A DNA stretch of 64,000 bases from the NCBI RefSeq assembly GCF_025141935.1, contig NZ_CP081120.1, positions 2,666,001 to 2,730,000 of the forward strand, given 5' to 3'. The DNA is from Sulfitobacter sp. S190 (GTDB lineage Bacteria > Pseudomonadota > Alphaproteobacteria > Rhodobacterales > Rhodobacteraceae). The first letter of the stretch is position 1, and each line of letters starts with the position of its first letter. Of this stretch, positions 16,776 through 26,433 are shown in pieces. Under the pieces are notes generated by a model. The model ran no database searches. It was given only the letters and a program-made list of their open reading frames with translations, and was not told the origin of the DNA. The translations under genes were made by a program, and so were the position numbers.

Positions 16776-17618
16776 TCACTCCCCGTGCGTGCCATCGTAT
16801 CCGTTGAGAGGCGGTGCCTTGTGCGTCCTGAGAAAACTGTCGGACGGTTTGTAGATTTCGATCTGCAGCGGGTAGCACGCGGCCGTGTCCGAAGAGTGTA
16901 CAGTGCTGCAATCGCCGCCCGGACAGGCGCTCAATGCGCCGAGCAGGTCGATTTCGGCCATGAATTCGAGATAGTCGCCCGGCCTCACCGGGCTTGCCTT
17001 CATGAAATACTGGCCGGTGTCGCGGGTAAAGCCGGTACACATAAACACGTTGAGCACATCGTGTATCAGGGGTTCGGCCTCTGCCCGGCTGAGGCCCAGA
17101 TGCTCGGCCACTGCGCGCGTGAGGTTCGAATGACAGCAGTGGTGGTAGTGCCCGCCCGACAGCAGGTTGTGCGTATAGGGGTCGCAGCGCGTGCCGATCA
17201 CGTCATGGACCGATCCTCCGAAGCGGTCGATGCCGTACCAGCCAAGCGTATCATGCGTCAGTGTCGCCATCGGGCGCAGATGGGGGAAGTTGCTCCACAG
17301 TTGCTGTCCCGTGGTCACATGTGTGCCGTGCAGCGCCCGCGTCTTGCCCGAATAGAACCGTTCCGCCAAATCATTGGCGTGCCACAGGTTGAGATCGCCG
17401 ACTTGTGGACCTTCGATGCTGGTGATCCGGCAAAAATGGCCTGCGGGCACCGTGAATGTCGCGGCTTGTCTTGCCGGGGCAATGATCCTGTCGATTTCGG
17501 TCAGGCTCGATCGCGCCTCGTTGAGGCGTTGCATATCGGGGCCGGGCAAGGTGTCCACCGGGTAGCAGATGACCGGAGCGACAGCGCGGCGTGCGTCCGC
17601 GTCATGGGGCGCGCTCAT
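16776..17618 (-). CDS. DUF1989 (urea carboxylase-associated) family protein
   Basis: 280-aa cytosolic protein of the DUF1989 family, named for genes near urea amidolyase. Conserved features include PAGHFCRITSIEGPQVGDLNLW near the N terminus and the metal-ligand-like stretch LLSGGHYHHCCHSNLT, rich in His and Cys. The start at 17618 overlaps the stop of the upstream FAD-dehydrogenase gene (ATGA), which decides it over an ATG 36 bases earlier. Its biochemical role is unknown to me; coupling to a flavoprotein dehydrogenase suggests a small-molecule catabolic step. Confidence 0.85.
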   Translation of the reverse strand: MSAPHDADARRAVAPVICYPVDTLPGPDMQRLNEARSSLTEIDRIIAPARQAATFTVPAGHFCRITSIEGPQVGDLNLWHANDLAERFYSGKTRALHGTHVTTGQQLWSNFPHLRPMATLTHDTLGWYGIDRFGGSVHDVIGTRCDPYTHNLLSGGHYHHCCHSNLTRAVAEHLGLSRAEAEPLIHDVLNVFMCTGFTRDTGQYFMKASPVRPGDYLEFMAEIDLLGALSACPGGDCSTVHSSDTAACYPLQIEIYKPSDSFLRTHKAPPLNGYDGTHGE

Positions 17619-19261
17619 GCGTTTTGCCCCGCAATACGGCCCGAAAACAGGCACCCGCCGAGAAACGTCCCTTCGAGCGCGTTGTATCCGTGGTATCCAC
17701 CACCGCCGAAACCGGCCACTTCCCCCGCTGCATACAGCCCCGGCAGAGTCTCGCCCCGCGGCGTGAGGACACGGGCGTCCGGATCGGTGTGCAGACCGCC
17801 CAGCGATTTGCGGGTGATCACGTTCAGCCGCACAGCGATCAGCGGGCCATTGTCACGGTCGAGAATGGCATGGGGCTTGGCGGTGCGGATGAGTTTGTCG
17901 CCCTTGTAGTTGCGCGCGCCCCAAATGGCGGTGATCTGTGCGTCCTTGCAGAACATGTTGTCCAGTTGCAGATCACGGGCCCGGATCTGGCGGCGGATAT
18001 GGTCGGTTTCGACAGGCCGGTCGGGGGTCAGCGCGTTCATGCGTGCGACCAGGGTGTCAAGATCGTCGGCCACCACGAAATCCGCGCCCTTTTGCTTGAA
18101 CGCCTCGACCGCAGGTGTCGCGCCTTTGCCCAGTCGGGCCTGAAGCACCTCGCGCCAGCCGCCATCCGTCAGATCGGGGTTCTGTTCTGATCCGGACAGC
18201 GCGAATTCCTTTTCGATGATCTTCTGCGTCAGGATGAACCAGCTGTGCTCGCCCACGCTGAGGATGCGCTTGAGCGTGCCAAGCGTATCGAACCCCGGCA
18301 AACAGGGTGCCTCCATCCGGTCGCCCGCCGCATCAAACCACATCGACGATGGCCCCGGCAAAACCCGAATGCCGTGGTTGGGCCAGATCGGATCCCAGTT
18401 TTCCAGCCCCTCGCAATAGTGCCACATCCGGTCCTCGTTGATCAGCCCCGCGCCCGCCGCACGCGCGATGCCATGCATGCGCCCGTCGACATAATCGGGC
18501 ACACCCGCCACCATCCGCGATGGCGCAGGACCCAGCCGGTCCGTGGGCCAGTGGCTGCGCACCAGCTCGTGATTGCCACCGATCCCGCCGGTGGTCAGGA
18601 TCACGCTTTCGGCGCGATGTTCAAACTGTCCGGTGATCCGGCGCGACGTAGACCGGCCCCGCGCCTCGGTACTGTCCTCGAGAATATCGCCGGACACCCC
18701 TTTGACCGCACCGGCCTCGACAATCAGTTGCGTCGCCGAATGGCGGAACGCGATGCGCAGGTGTCCGTCTGCCGCATGGCGCGTCATAAGATCGGCAAAC
18801 GGCTTCACCACGCCGGTGCCCGTGCCCCAGGTGATGTGAAACCGCGGCACCGAATTTCCGTGCCCGCCAGCGCCCGCGCCGCCCCGCTCGGCCCAGCCCA
18901 CCACCGGAAACCAGCGCATGCCAAGCCCGTGCAACCAGCCGCGCATGTCGCCTGCGGCGAACTCCACAAACCGCTCGGCCCAAAGCCGCGGGTTGGCGTC
19001 CTCCTCGCGGTCGAATTGCGCAGACCCCTGCCAGTCGCTCCACGCCAGTTCGGCGCTGTCCTTGATGCCGAGCCTGCGCTGTTCGGGGCTGTCGACCATG
19101 AACAGCCCCCCCAAAGACCAATACGCCTGCCCACCCAGCGATTGCGGCGCCTCCTGGTCCAGCATCAATACACGCCGGCCGCGCAGCACGGCCTCATGCG
19201 CCGCGGTCATTCCGGCCAGACCGGCACCCACCACGATGACATCGGGGGAAAAGTCGCTCAT
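17615..19261 (-). CDS. FAD-dependent dehydrogenase (fumarate-reductase/KstD-like flavoprotein)
   Basis: 548-aa flavoprotein. The N-terminal dinucleotide motif VVGAGLAGMTAAHEA binds FAD, followed by SLGGQAYWSLGGLF. The C-terminal TPRGETLPGLYAAGEVAGFGGGGYHGYNALEG is the usual second FAD-contact segment of the fumarate-reductase flavoprotein family. No signal peptide, so cytosolic. It resembles the broad 'putative FAD-binding dehydrogenase' group that includes 3-ketosteroid dehydrogenases; the substrate is unknown. A GAAGGAAG ribosome site precedes the ATG, and it is translationally coupled to the DUF1989 gene. Confidence 0.85.
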   Translation of the reverse strand: MSDFSPDVIVVGAGLAGMTAAHEAVLRGRRVLMLDQEAPQSLGGQAYWSLGGLFMVDSPEQRRLGIKDSAELAWSDWQGSAQFDREEDANPRLWAERFVEFAAGDMRGWLHGLGMRWFPVVGWAERGGAGAGGHGNSVPRFHITWGTGTGVVKPFADLMTRHAADGHLRIAFRHSATQLIVEAGAVKGVSGDILEDSTEARGRSTSRRITGQFEHRAESVILTTGGIGGNHELVRSHWPTDRLGPAPSRMVAGVPDYVDGRMHGIARAAGAGLINEDRMWHYCEGLENWDPIWPNHGIRVLPGPSSMWFDAAGDRMEAPCLPGFDTLGTLKRILSVGEHSWFILTQKIIEKEFALSGSEQNPDLTDGGWREVLQARLGKGATPAVEAFKQKGADFVVADDLDTLVARMNALTPDRPVETDHIRRQIRARDLQLDNMFCKDAQITAIWGARNYKGDKLIRTAKPHAILDRDNGPLIAVRLNVITRKSLGGLHTDPDARVLTPRGETLPGLYAAGEVAGFGGGGYHGYNALEGTFLGGCLFSGRIAGQNA

Positions 19262-19330
19262 CTCGTGCTTCCTTCGCTTTGGTCAAAGCCTAGGCAGCGA
19301 TGCGGCCCCTGTCGACACCCAATGCGGGGG

Positions 19331-19549
19331 TCACAGACCGCCCTTGCCCACCGATTTCTTGCAGTTCTGCGGCGGGCCGGAAGTGGCCGTGAACGCTTCG
19401 GCCCCGCAAAACGCGCAGCGGTACATCCGCAGGCTGCCGCGGTCGCCACTGCGGTCTGCCCGCCAGCGGCACTGCCGCATGCCGCGGTTCTTGCGGGCGT
19501 AAAACGCGACGATGACAAAGGCGACGATCAGCCCGATGACCATGAACAT
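19331..19549 (-). CDS. Small membrane protein with cysteine pair (72 aa)
   Basis: A 72-codon gene: one N-terminal transmembrane helix (MFMVIGLIVAFVIVAFYA), then a basic segment and a C-terminal part with MYRCAFCGAEAFTATSG, a CxxC that could be half of a zinc ribbon. A ribosome site AAGGA lies ten bases before the ATG. It is downstream of the sdhB terminator on the same strand. Function unknown; membership in a zinc-ribbon family is only suggested by the CxxC. Confidence 0.65.
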   Translation of the reverse strand: MFMVIGLIVAFVIVAFYARKNRGMRQCRWRADRSGDRGSLRMYRCAFCGAEAFTATSGPPQNCKKSVGKGGL

Positions 19550-19570
19550 GCAGACGGTATCCTTGAACGC

Positions 19571-19596
19571 AAAAGGCCCGCCAGCGATGGCGGGCC
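19571..19596 (-). terminator. Rho-independent terminator of the sdh operon
   Basis: A perfect 9-bp stem (GGCCCGCCA at 19575-19583 with TGGCGGGCC at 19588-19596), four-base loop, followed on the minus strand by TTTT. It starts 20 bases after the sdhB stop codon. Confidence 0.9.
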
Positions 19597-19615
19597 CCTA
19601 TCGGATGCAAAGTTA

Positions 19616-20395
19616 TCAGACGGTCCGCTCGACCATCAGCTTCTTGATCTGCGCAATCGCCAGCGCCGGGTTCAAACCCTTGGGGCATGTCTTGGCGCAG
19701 TTCATGATCGTGTGGCAGCGGTACAGTTTGAACGGGTCCTCAAGATCGTCCAACCGCTCGCCCGTGCCTTCGTCACGGCTGTCGATGATCCAGCGGTAGG
19801 CATGGAGCAACGCCGCGGGTCCGAGATAGCGATCACCGTTCCACCAGTAGCTGGGGCAAGAGGTAGAACAGCACGCGCACATGATGCACTCATACAGCCC
19901 GTCGAGTTTTTCGCGGTCCTCGACCGACTGCTTCCATTCCTTTGCGGGCTCGGGCGTTTCGGTTTCCAGCCACGGCTTGATCGACGCGTGCTGGGCGTAG
20001 AAATGCGTCAGATCGGGTATCAGGTCCTTGACCACCGGCATGTGCGGCAGCGGGTACACTTTGACCACGCCCTGCACCTCGTCCATGCCATAGGTGCACG
20101 CCAGCGTGTTGATCCCGTCGATGTTCATCGCGCAGGATCCGCAGATGCCTTCGCGGCACGACCGGCGGAAGGTCAGCGTGGGGTCGATCTCGTTCTTGAT
20201 CTTGATCAGCGCGTCCAACATCATCGGACCGCAGGTATCGAGATCGACGAAATAGGTGTCGACGCGCGGGTTCTCACCGTCGTCGGGGTTCCAGCGATAG
20301 ATGTGGAATTCCTTGAGGTTCGTGGCGCCTTCGGGCTTGGGCCACGTCTTGCCGCTGGTCATGCGGGAATTCTTGGGGAGCGTCAGTTGTACCAT
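19616..20395 (-). CDS. sdhB: Succinate dehydrogenase iron-sulfur subunit
   Basis: 259-aa subunit of respiratory complex II that carries electrons from the SdhA flavin to ubiquinone. The N-terminal [2Fe-2S] ligands are in [15 protein letters not shown] ... LAC (about residues 60-85), and the C-terminal clusters are in [12 protein letters not shown] (near 155) and [17 protein letters not shown] (near 220). A ribosome site AAGGAACAG precedes the ATG. It is the last gene of the sdh operon, separated from sdhA by a sulfotransferase-like gene and a lipoprotein gene. Confidence 0.97.
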   Translation of the reverse strand: MVQLTLPKNSRMTSGKTWPKPEGATNLKEFHIYRWNPDDGENPRVDTYFVDLDTCGPMMLDALIKIKNEIDPTLTFRRSCREGICGSCAMNIDGINTLACTYGMDEVQGVVKVYPLPHMPVVKDLIPDLTHFYAQHASIKPWLETETPEPAKEWKQSVEDREKLDGLYECIMCACCSTSCPSYWWNGDRYLGPAALLHAYRWIIDSRDEGTGERLDDLEDPFKLYRCHTIMNCAKTCPKGLNPALAIAQIKKLMVERTV

Positions 20396-20437
20396 GATGC
20401 TGTTCCTTTTTCGAAATCGGGGCGGCGGGGCGCCGCG

Positions 20438-20761
20438 CTAAAGCGTGAGTGTCGCGTTGGAGCGGATGCAGGATTGCGTGGCGGGGCGGGCCAGAATGGC
20501 GCGCACGACCTCGATCGTCAGATCGTCCGGCCCCACGACAGAGGCCTTGGCCAGTTCGCGCACTTCGATCGCCTGCGCGTTGTCGACCACGCATTTGACA
20601 AAGGGCTCGATCAGCTCTTTGGGGACTTGCGGGAAGTTGATCGCGATCACCTCGGTCACGGCCTTGGTCGCGGCTTGCCTGCCGGTGCGGTCCACGGCGG
20701 TTTCGACCTCGGTGCAGGCCGACAGCGCCAGGACAAGGCAAAGGGCAATGGGTCGGATCAT
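20438..20761 (-). CDS. Small lipoprotein encoded between sdhA and sdhB
   Basis: 107-aa protein with a lipoprotein signal peptide (MIRPIALCLVLALSAC; lipobox LSAC, Cys16) and a helical mature part with two further cysteines (VKCVVDNAQ and QSCIRS). Its start overlaps the stop of the sulfotransferase-like gene (ATGA, 20758-20761). No known domain recognised. I recall small uncharacterised genes in this position in other Rhodobacteraceae, which would favour a real gene, but this should be confirmed by comparison. Confidence 0.78.
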   Translation of the reverse strand: MIRPIALCLVLALSACTEVETAVDRTGRQAATKAVTEVIAINFPQVPKELIEPFVKCVVDNAQAIEVRELAKASVVGPDDLTIEVVRAILARPATQSCIRSNATLTL

Positions 20762-21654
20762 GTTTGGGCCTCGCGCGGGGGAAGGGTGATGGACAGGGAT
20801 GCGGTTTCGGCCAGCGTCACCAACCGCTCCGCATCCTGTGGGAAATGCGGCATCAGATGCTCGACGAAATCGCGGTCATGCGCGGCGGTCCACAGCACCA
20901 GCTGGTATTCGGGATCGTCCGCCAGCGCCATGTCGCGGCTGGTGGTCTGCAACTCGCTGACCTTGGCCTTCTTGCCTTGAAACGATGATCCACCGCCAAA
21001 ATGTTGCACCTCACCGCGCGACAGATCGCGGGCCGGCAGGTCCAACCGGCGCAACACCCGCGCGCGATAATCTTCCGACAGCATCCAGTCGTCATAGCAG
21101 ATGGGCACCAGCGCATCGTTCTCGGTCAGCCTTTTCAGACCGTCGCGGTACGTCGCCATCGCCACCATCAAAACCCGCATCCGCGTGGCGGACCCGTAAT
21201 CGGGGTTGCGCTTGATCTTCGCCAGCAATGACGCCGACCAGTTCAGGAAACTGCGGAAAACCACGACGCGGTGGTCGAAATCCCGGTCGTCAAATCCGCG
21301 TGACGCCTTCTGCGGCCCCTTGGCCACGGGCATCCGGTCTTCGTAGGACACCACCGTCATCGGCGCCTGCCCCGCCTCGGCCCAGCGTTGGGCGTGGGGG
21401 CGGCTCAAGGGCGGGATAACGCGGCGGTCCGCGTCGTAGACATCCAGTGATGCGTGGCCGCCCACAGGGTTCGCGCCGACCTTGCAGTTGTTGAAAAACA
21501 CGCCCCCCGTCGCGGCCTCCGGCGCATTGCGCATCAGCCAGTCGATGATGGCGTGGTTGCCTGACCTGCGCATGCCGAACACCTGCAACGCGCAGACGGG
21601 GGTCATCCCCGCCGCCTGCGACCAGCCGGTGTTAATCTGCGCTGTCACGCTCAT
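20758..21654 (-). CDS. Sulfotransferase-like P-loop protein within the sdh operon
   Basis: 298-aa cytosolic protein starting MSVTAQINTGWSQAAG. The segment QVFGMRRSGNHAIIDWL resembles the 5'-phosphosulfate-binding loop (xxRSGxxxL) of sulfotransferases. VVVFRSFLNWSASLLAK resembles the 3'-phosphate region, with R and S in the expected order. I chose the ATG at 21654, two bases after the sdhA stop; the frame stays open upstream only as a shadow of sdhA. The lipoprotein start overlaps its stop. True sulfotransferase activity is unproven; the substrate is unknown. Confidence 0.72.
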   Translation of the reverse strand: MSVTAQINTGWSQAAGMTPVCALQVFGMRRSGNHAIIDWLMRNAPEAATGGVFFNNCKVGANPVGGHASLDVYDADRRVIPPLSRPHAQRWAEAGQAPMTVVSYEDRMPVAKGPQKASRGFDDRDFDHRVVVFRSFLNWSASLLAKIKRNPDYGSATRMRVLMVAMATYRDGLKRLTENDALVPICYDDWMLSEDYRARVLRRLDLPARDLSRGEVQHFGGGSSFQGKKAKVSELQTTSRDMALADDPEYQLVLWTAAHDRDFVEHLMPHFPQDAERLVTLAETASLSITLPPREAQT

Positions 21655-21656
21655 GC

Positions 21657-23462
21657 TTAGTAAACCCGCGCCTTCGGTGCGATCTTCTTGAGATCGATGC
21701 CACCCTCGTTGTGGCTGGTCAGCGGGTTCACATGCACGCCCCGGAAGCCCAGGGACGCCTTGTTGCCCTCGAACCAGATCAGGCTGTGCTTGCGCCAGTT
21801 CTCGTCGTCGCGGTCGGGGTAATCCTCGTGGGCGTGTGCGCCACGGCTTTCCTTGCGGGCGGCGGCGGCGGTGATGGTGGCCACCGCGTTCGGCATCAGG
21901 TTGGTCAGCTCCAGCGTTTCCATCAGGTCGGAATTCCACACCAGCGAGGTGTCTGTGACCTTGATGTCGCTCAGCTTGCCTGCGACGCCTTTCATCTTTT
22001 CCTCGCCCTCGGCCAGCGTCTTGTCGGTGCGGAACACGGCGGCGTCGGCCTGCATCGTCTGCTGCATCTCGAGCCGCAGATCGGCCGTCGGCACGTGCCC
22101 CTTGGTATAGCGCAGACCGTCGAACCGGCTGAACGCCGCCTCGATCGCGCGCTTGCTTGGCGTCGGCACCGGCGCTTCTGCGTCCACAACCTCCTTGGCG
22201 CGGATCGCGGCGGCGCGGCCAAAGACAACGAGGTCGATCAGGCTGTTGGAGCCCAGACGGTTCGCACCGTGCACCGATGCGCATCCCGCTTCGCCCACGG
22301 CCATCAGACCGGGCGACACGTTGTCGGGGCTGTCCTTCGTCGGGGCGAGCACTTCACCCCAATAGTTCGTCGGAATGCCACCCATGTTGTAGTGCACCGT
22401 CGGCAGAACCGGAATCGGCTCCTTGTTGACGTCGACACCGGCAAAGATGCGCGCGCTTTCGGAAATGCCGGGCAAACGCAGGTCCAGCGTTTCGGGCGGC
22501 AGGTGGTTGAGGTGCAGGTGGATGTGGTCGGCGTTGTCGCCCACACCGCGCCCTTCGCGGATCTCCATCGTCATGCAGCGGCTCACCACGTCACGCGACG
22601 CCAGATCCTTGTAGGTCGGGGCATAGCGCTCCATGAACCGCTCGCCCTCGGAGTTGGTCAGATACCCGCCTTCGCCGCGCGCGCCCTCGGTGATCAGACA
22701 GCCTGCGCCGTAGATGCCGGTGGGGTGGAACTGCACGAACTCCATGTCCTGCAGCGGCAGGCCCGCACGGGCCGTCATACCCCCACCGTCACCGGTGCAG
22801 GTGTGCGCCGATGTAGCACTGAAATAGGCGCGGCCGTAGCCGCCGGTGGCCAGAACGACCATCTTGGCGGAGAAGACGTGCATCGTGCCGTCGTCCAGCT
22901 TCCAGCACAGAACACCCTGACACACGCCGTCCTCGCTCATCAGCAGGTCGATGGCGAAATACTCGATGTAGAATTCGGCGTTGTTCTTGAGCGACTGGCC
23001 GTAAAGCGTGTGCAAAATGGCGTGGCCGGTGCGGTCGGCGGCAGCACAGGTACGCTGCACCGGGGGGCCTTCGCCGAACTCGGTGGTGTGGCCGCCAAAG
23101 GGACGCTGGTAGATTTTGCCCTCTTCGGTCCGCGAAAACGGCACACCGTAGTGCTCCAGCTCGTAAACCGCCTTGGGCGCCTCGCGGGCCAGATACTCCA
23201 TCGCGTCCGTATCACCCAGCCAATCCGATCCCTTGACCGTGTCGTACATGTGCCACTGCCAGTTGTCGGGGCCCATGTTGCTCAGCGATGCGGCGATGCC
23301 ACCCTGTGCCGCCACCGTGTGGGAGCGCGTGGGGAAAACCTTCGAAATACACGCGGTGCGCAAGCCTTGCTCGGCCATGCCCAGCGTGGCGCGCAGACCC
23401 GCACCGCCCGCCCCTACGACAACAACGTCATATTCGTGGGTTTCATAATCATAAGCAGCCAT
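21657..23462 (-). CDS. sdhA: Succinate dehydrogenase flavoprotein subunit
   Basis: 601-aa catalytic subunit of complex II, oxidising succinate to fumarate with covalently bound FAD. FAD motif [20 protein letters not shown] is at the N terminus, and [11 protein letters not shown] contains the flavinylated histidine. Active-site segments [21 protein letters not shown] and [16 protein letters not shown] are present. A ribosome site GAGAAGGGC precedes the ATG. A 206-base gap with no recognisable element separates it from sdhD upstream. Confidence 0.97.
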   Translation of the reverse strand: MAAYDYETHEYDVVVVGAGGAGLRATLGMAEQGLRTACISKVFPTRSHTVAAQGGIAASLSNMGPDNWQWHMYDTVKGSDWLGDTDAMEYLAREAPKAVYELEHYGVPFSRTEEGKIYQRPFGGHTTEFGEGPPVQRTCAAADRTGHAILHTLYGQSLKNNAEFYIEYFAIDLLMSEDGVCQGVLCWKLDDGTMHVFSAKMVVLATGGYGRAYFSATSAHTCTGDGGGMTARAGLPLQDMEFVQFHPTGIYGAGCLITEGARGEGGYLTNSEGERFMERYAPTYKDLASRDVVSRCMTMEIREGRGVGDNADHIHLHLNHLPPETLDLRLPGISESARIFAGVDVNKEPIPVLPTVHYNMGGIPTNYWGEVLAPTKDSPDNVSPGLMAVGEAGCASVHGANRLGSNSLIDLVVFGRAAAIRAKEVVDAEAPVPTPSKRAIEAAFSRFDGLRYTKGHVPTADLRLEMQQTMQADAAVFRTDKTLAEGEEKMKGVAGKLSDIKVTDTSLVWNSDLMETLELTNLMPNAVATITAAAARKESRGAHAHEDYPDRDDENWRKHSLIWFEGNKASLGFRGVHVNPLTSHNEGGIDLKKIAPKARVY

Positions 23463-23668
23463 ATCGTGCCCTTCTCAGCTTGCGGGGTGGCGCGCGCGGC
23501 ACCCGGACCCCTGTCTATTGTGCGGGCCAGCGGCCCAACCGACGCGGCAACGCGCCTTTCAATGTGATTTCCCTACTGGCAGAGCGACCCGCCGTCGGGA
23601 TGTATCATAGCACGCGCGGCACTCCTTCACAGGGGGCGCCGCCACGCCTTTTGTCGCAGGACCGCGCC

Positions 23669-24040
23669 CTAGAGCGCCAGCTTCGCGATGGCGAAGATCG
23701 CGACCGCTGCCGCGCCGTAGCTGACGCAGGTCATCACGATGATCGCCACCTTCTGGGACGCGCCATGCACGTAATCCTCGATCAGGGTCTGCACCCCGTC
23801 GTTGAAATGCTTGAACCCGACCGCCAGCGTCAACGCCGCGATGATCGCGGGAAACGGGCGGCTGTAATAGGCCAGAATGTCCTCGTAAGTGCCGCCCAGT
23901 GCGGCGCCGAACGTAAAGACGAACAGCGGGATCAGGATCAGCAAAGCCACCGAGCTGACTTTCATCGCCCAGAAATGGGCCGTTCCTGTTTTCGCCGAGC
24001 CGAGCCCCTGCGCGCGTTTGCGGTCTGTCATGAATGCCAT
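23669..24040 (-). CDS. sdhD: Succinate dehydrogenase membrane anchor subunit
   Basis: 123-aa inner-membrane subunit with three hydrophobic helices. GSAKTGTAHFWAMKVSSVALL and HFNDGVQTLIEDYVHG are typical of alphaproteobacterial SdhD, the latter carrying the heme/quinone-proximal region (H and D-Y). It follows sdhC by 13 bases. A second ATG nine bases downstream (MTDRKRAQ) is an alternative start. Confidence 0.93.
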   Translation of the reverse strand: MAFMTDRKRAQGLGSAKTGTAHFWAMKVSSVALLILIPLFVFTFGAALGGTYEDILAYYSRPFPAIIAALTLAVGFKHFNDGVQTLIEDYVHGASQKVAIIVMTCVSYGAAAVAIFAIAKLAL

Positions 24041-24053
24041 AATCAGCGCCCCC

Positions 24054-24437
24054 TTATACGACGACTACAGTGATAAGCGTCAGCACAACCGATCCGGCAA
24101 TGCACGCCCAGCCCAGCTTTTCGGCCGTGGGAATATCCATCGCGATGGCATTGTCCCAGATCAGGTGCCGGATGCCGGCAAGCGTATGATACCACAAACC
24201 CAGCACGCTGAAAAACATCACCAGATCGCCGAACCAGCTGGTCAGGAAACCGTTGGCCGTGGCAAAGCTGTCGGCGCCGGTCGCGGCGGCCAGAAACCAC
24301 CACACGATCAACAGGCTCGCCACCAGCATGGCGTTGCCGGTAATACGGGTCAGGATCGATGTCATCGAGGTCAGCTGCGGGCGATAAATCGTCAAATGCG
24401 GTGACAAGGGACGATTGCCGCGATTCACGTCGGCCAT
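24054..24437 (-). CDS. sdhC: Succinate dehydrogenase cytochrome b556 subunit
   Basis: 127-aa inner-membrane subunit with the SdhC signature RPLSPHLTIYRPQLTS at the N terminus and the heme-ligand helix WYHTLAGIRHLIWD near residue 85. Three transmembrane helices. A strong ribosome site AAGGAG precedes the ATG. It is the first gene of the operon sdhC-sdhD-sdhA-sulfotransferase-like-lipoprotein-sdhB. The upstream region holds a candidate promoter and a pair of TGTGATCAC dyads. Confidence 0.95.
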   Translation of the reverse strand: MADVNRGNRPLSPHLTIYRPQLTSMTSILTRITGNAMLVASLLIVWWFLAAATGADSFATANGFLTSWFGDLVMFFSVLGLWYHTLAGIRHLIWDNAIAMDIPTAEKLGWACIAGSVVLTLITVVVV

Positions 24438-24468
24438 GGGTTGGCTCCTTCTGGGCTACTTGGCCCTA

Positions 24469-24496
24469 CTGATAGCGTATTTTTCGCAGCTGTCAC
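24469..24496 (-). promoter_or_regulatory. Candidate promoter of the sdh operon
   Basis: On the minus strand GTGACA (24491-24496) and TATCAG (24469-24474) are 16 bases apart and would start RNA about 25 bases before the sdhC ATG. Both boxes are imperfect. The paired dyads lie about 115-140 bases further upstream, a position more typical of activation than of steric repression. Confidence 0.4.
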
Positions 24497-24574
24497 GCGG
24501 ACAGGCGGGGTTTCGCGGGTTTGTTAGCGGTAATATTGCGCAAATTGCGGGAAATATGGTCGCACGTCCGGTTT

Positions 24575-24605
24575 TGTGATCACATGAAAGGCGCGTGTGA
24601 TCACT
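24575..24605. promoter_or_regulatory. Paired TGTGATCACA dyads upstream of sdhC
   Basis: TGTGATCACA at 24575-24584 is a perfect 10-bp palindrome, and TGTGATCACT at 24596-24605 matches it in nine positions. Their centres are 21 bp apart, two helical turns. The second copy overlaps the end of the DUF1194 gene. The same paired motif occurs before sucC, so one dimeric regulator probably binds both TCA-cycle promoters. Confidence 0.65.
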
Positions 24606-25263
24606 GCGCCAGACGACCGACCTGACGTGTGATCTCGCGTTGCAGCTTGCGGCGGATCTGCGCGGGATAGTCCTCGAACCCGTTGGCCGTGATCACAAAA
24701 GCGCCCGGCCCGTGGATCACGTTTTCGTAAAACCACCCCGTAAGGTCCGCATCGTCCGTTTCGATGGCCAGCGCGTTCACCGTCACCCCCGCCGCCGTCA
24801 GCGCAGGGCGCAAGGTCGCGGGCAGCAGGCCTTCGTTGGACACCCCGTCCCCCGACACATCGATCACCTTGCGACGGCACAGGGCGACCTGCGCAAAACT
24901 CTCCAGCGACAGTTGCACCGCCTCGCCCACCGCAGTTGAGAAGTTGCGCCACACACGGGCGTCGTCGCGCACGCGGTCAGCGAATGTCGCCACCTGCGCC
25001 GCGTCTGTCATCGCGGTCCACGGAATCGTCTGGCGCTGGCGGGTGCTGCCGGACCACTGCACCAGCGACACCCGCGCCTGCGCATCCACCAGTGCCTGCG
25101 CCACCGTGCCATCGCGCAGCCCCGCCGCCAGCCCGTCCATCTGCGTGCGGTACTCGTCGCGGTCCACGGACCCCGACACATCCACCGCCAGCACCAGCGC
25201 CAGATCACAGGCCGCCCCCGTCACCGGCCACATCGCCACGACCATTGCCCAAATCAGTCTCAT
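24601..25263 (-). CDS. DUF1194 domain protein, VWA-like, secreted
   Basis: 220-aa protein with a signal peptide (MRLIWAMVVAMWPVTGAAC) followed directly by a von Willebrand A-type fold: LALVLAVDVSGSVDRDEY contains the DxSxS metal-ion adhesion site, and VIDVSGDGVSNEG a second conserved aspartate region. DUF1194 proteins are common in Rhodobacteraceae; function unknown, presumably periplasmic protein binding. The cysteine after the signal might allow lipid attachment. It lies between mdh and sdhC on the same strand but its own promoter is not obvious. Confidence 0.85.
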   Translation of the reverse strand: MRLIWAMVVAMWPVTGAACDLALVLAVDVSGSVDRDEYRTQMDGLAAGLRDGTVAQALVDAQARVSLVQWSGSTRQRQTIPWTAMTDAAQVATFADRVRDDARVWRNFSTAVGEAVQLSLESFAQVALCRRKVIDVSGDGVSNEGLLPATLRPALTAAGVTVNALAIETDDADLTGWFYENVIHGPGAFVITANGFEDYPAQIRRKLQREITRQVGRLAQ

Positions 25264-25319
25264 CCCCGCAGCCTAGGCCAAACCTGCCGCGGCACGGGTC
25301 ACAAAAAGGTGGGGCGCAC

Positions 25320-25353
25320 GAAAAAAGCGCGCCCCGTCGCCGGAACGCGCTTT
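25320..25353 (-). terminator. Rho-independent terminator of mdh
   Basis: Stem AGCGCG/CGCGCT (25326-25331 with 25346-25351) with a 14-base loop, followed on the minus strand by six T residues. It starts 26 bases after the mdh stop codon. Confidence 0.85.
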
Positions 25354-25376
25354 CATCATCTGGTGTTTAATGGGGC

Positions 25377-26396
<1,020 letters not shown>

Positions 26397-26433
26397 TTGC
26401 AAGCTGCACATTGGCGCGCCGCCCAACCGGCGG

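Noticed and set aside
18245..20980. 911-codon plus-strand frame over the FAD dehydrogenase and sdhB
   Set aside because: It crosses several minus-strand genes and two intergenic regions, including the sdhB terminator; composition is Arg/His/Pro-rich as in shadows.
21655..22284. N-terminal extension of the sulfotransferase-like frame into sdhA
   Set aside because: The extension is out of frame with and fully inside sdhA and has no ribosome site; the ATG at 21654 fits the gene junction.
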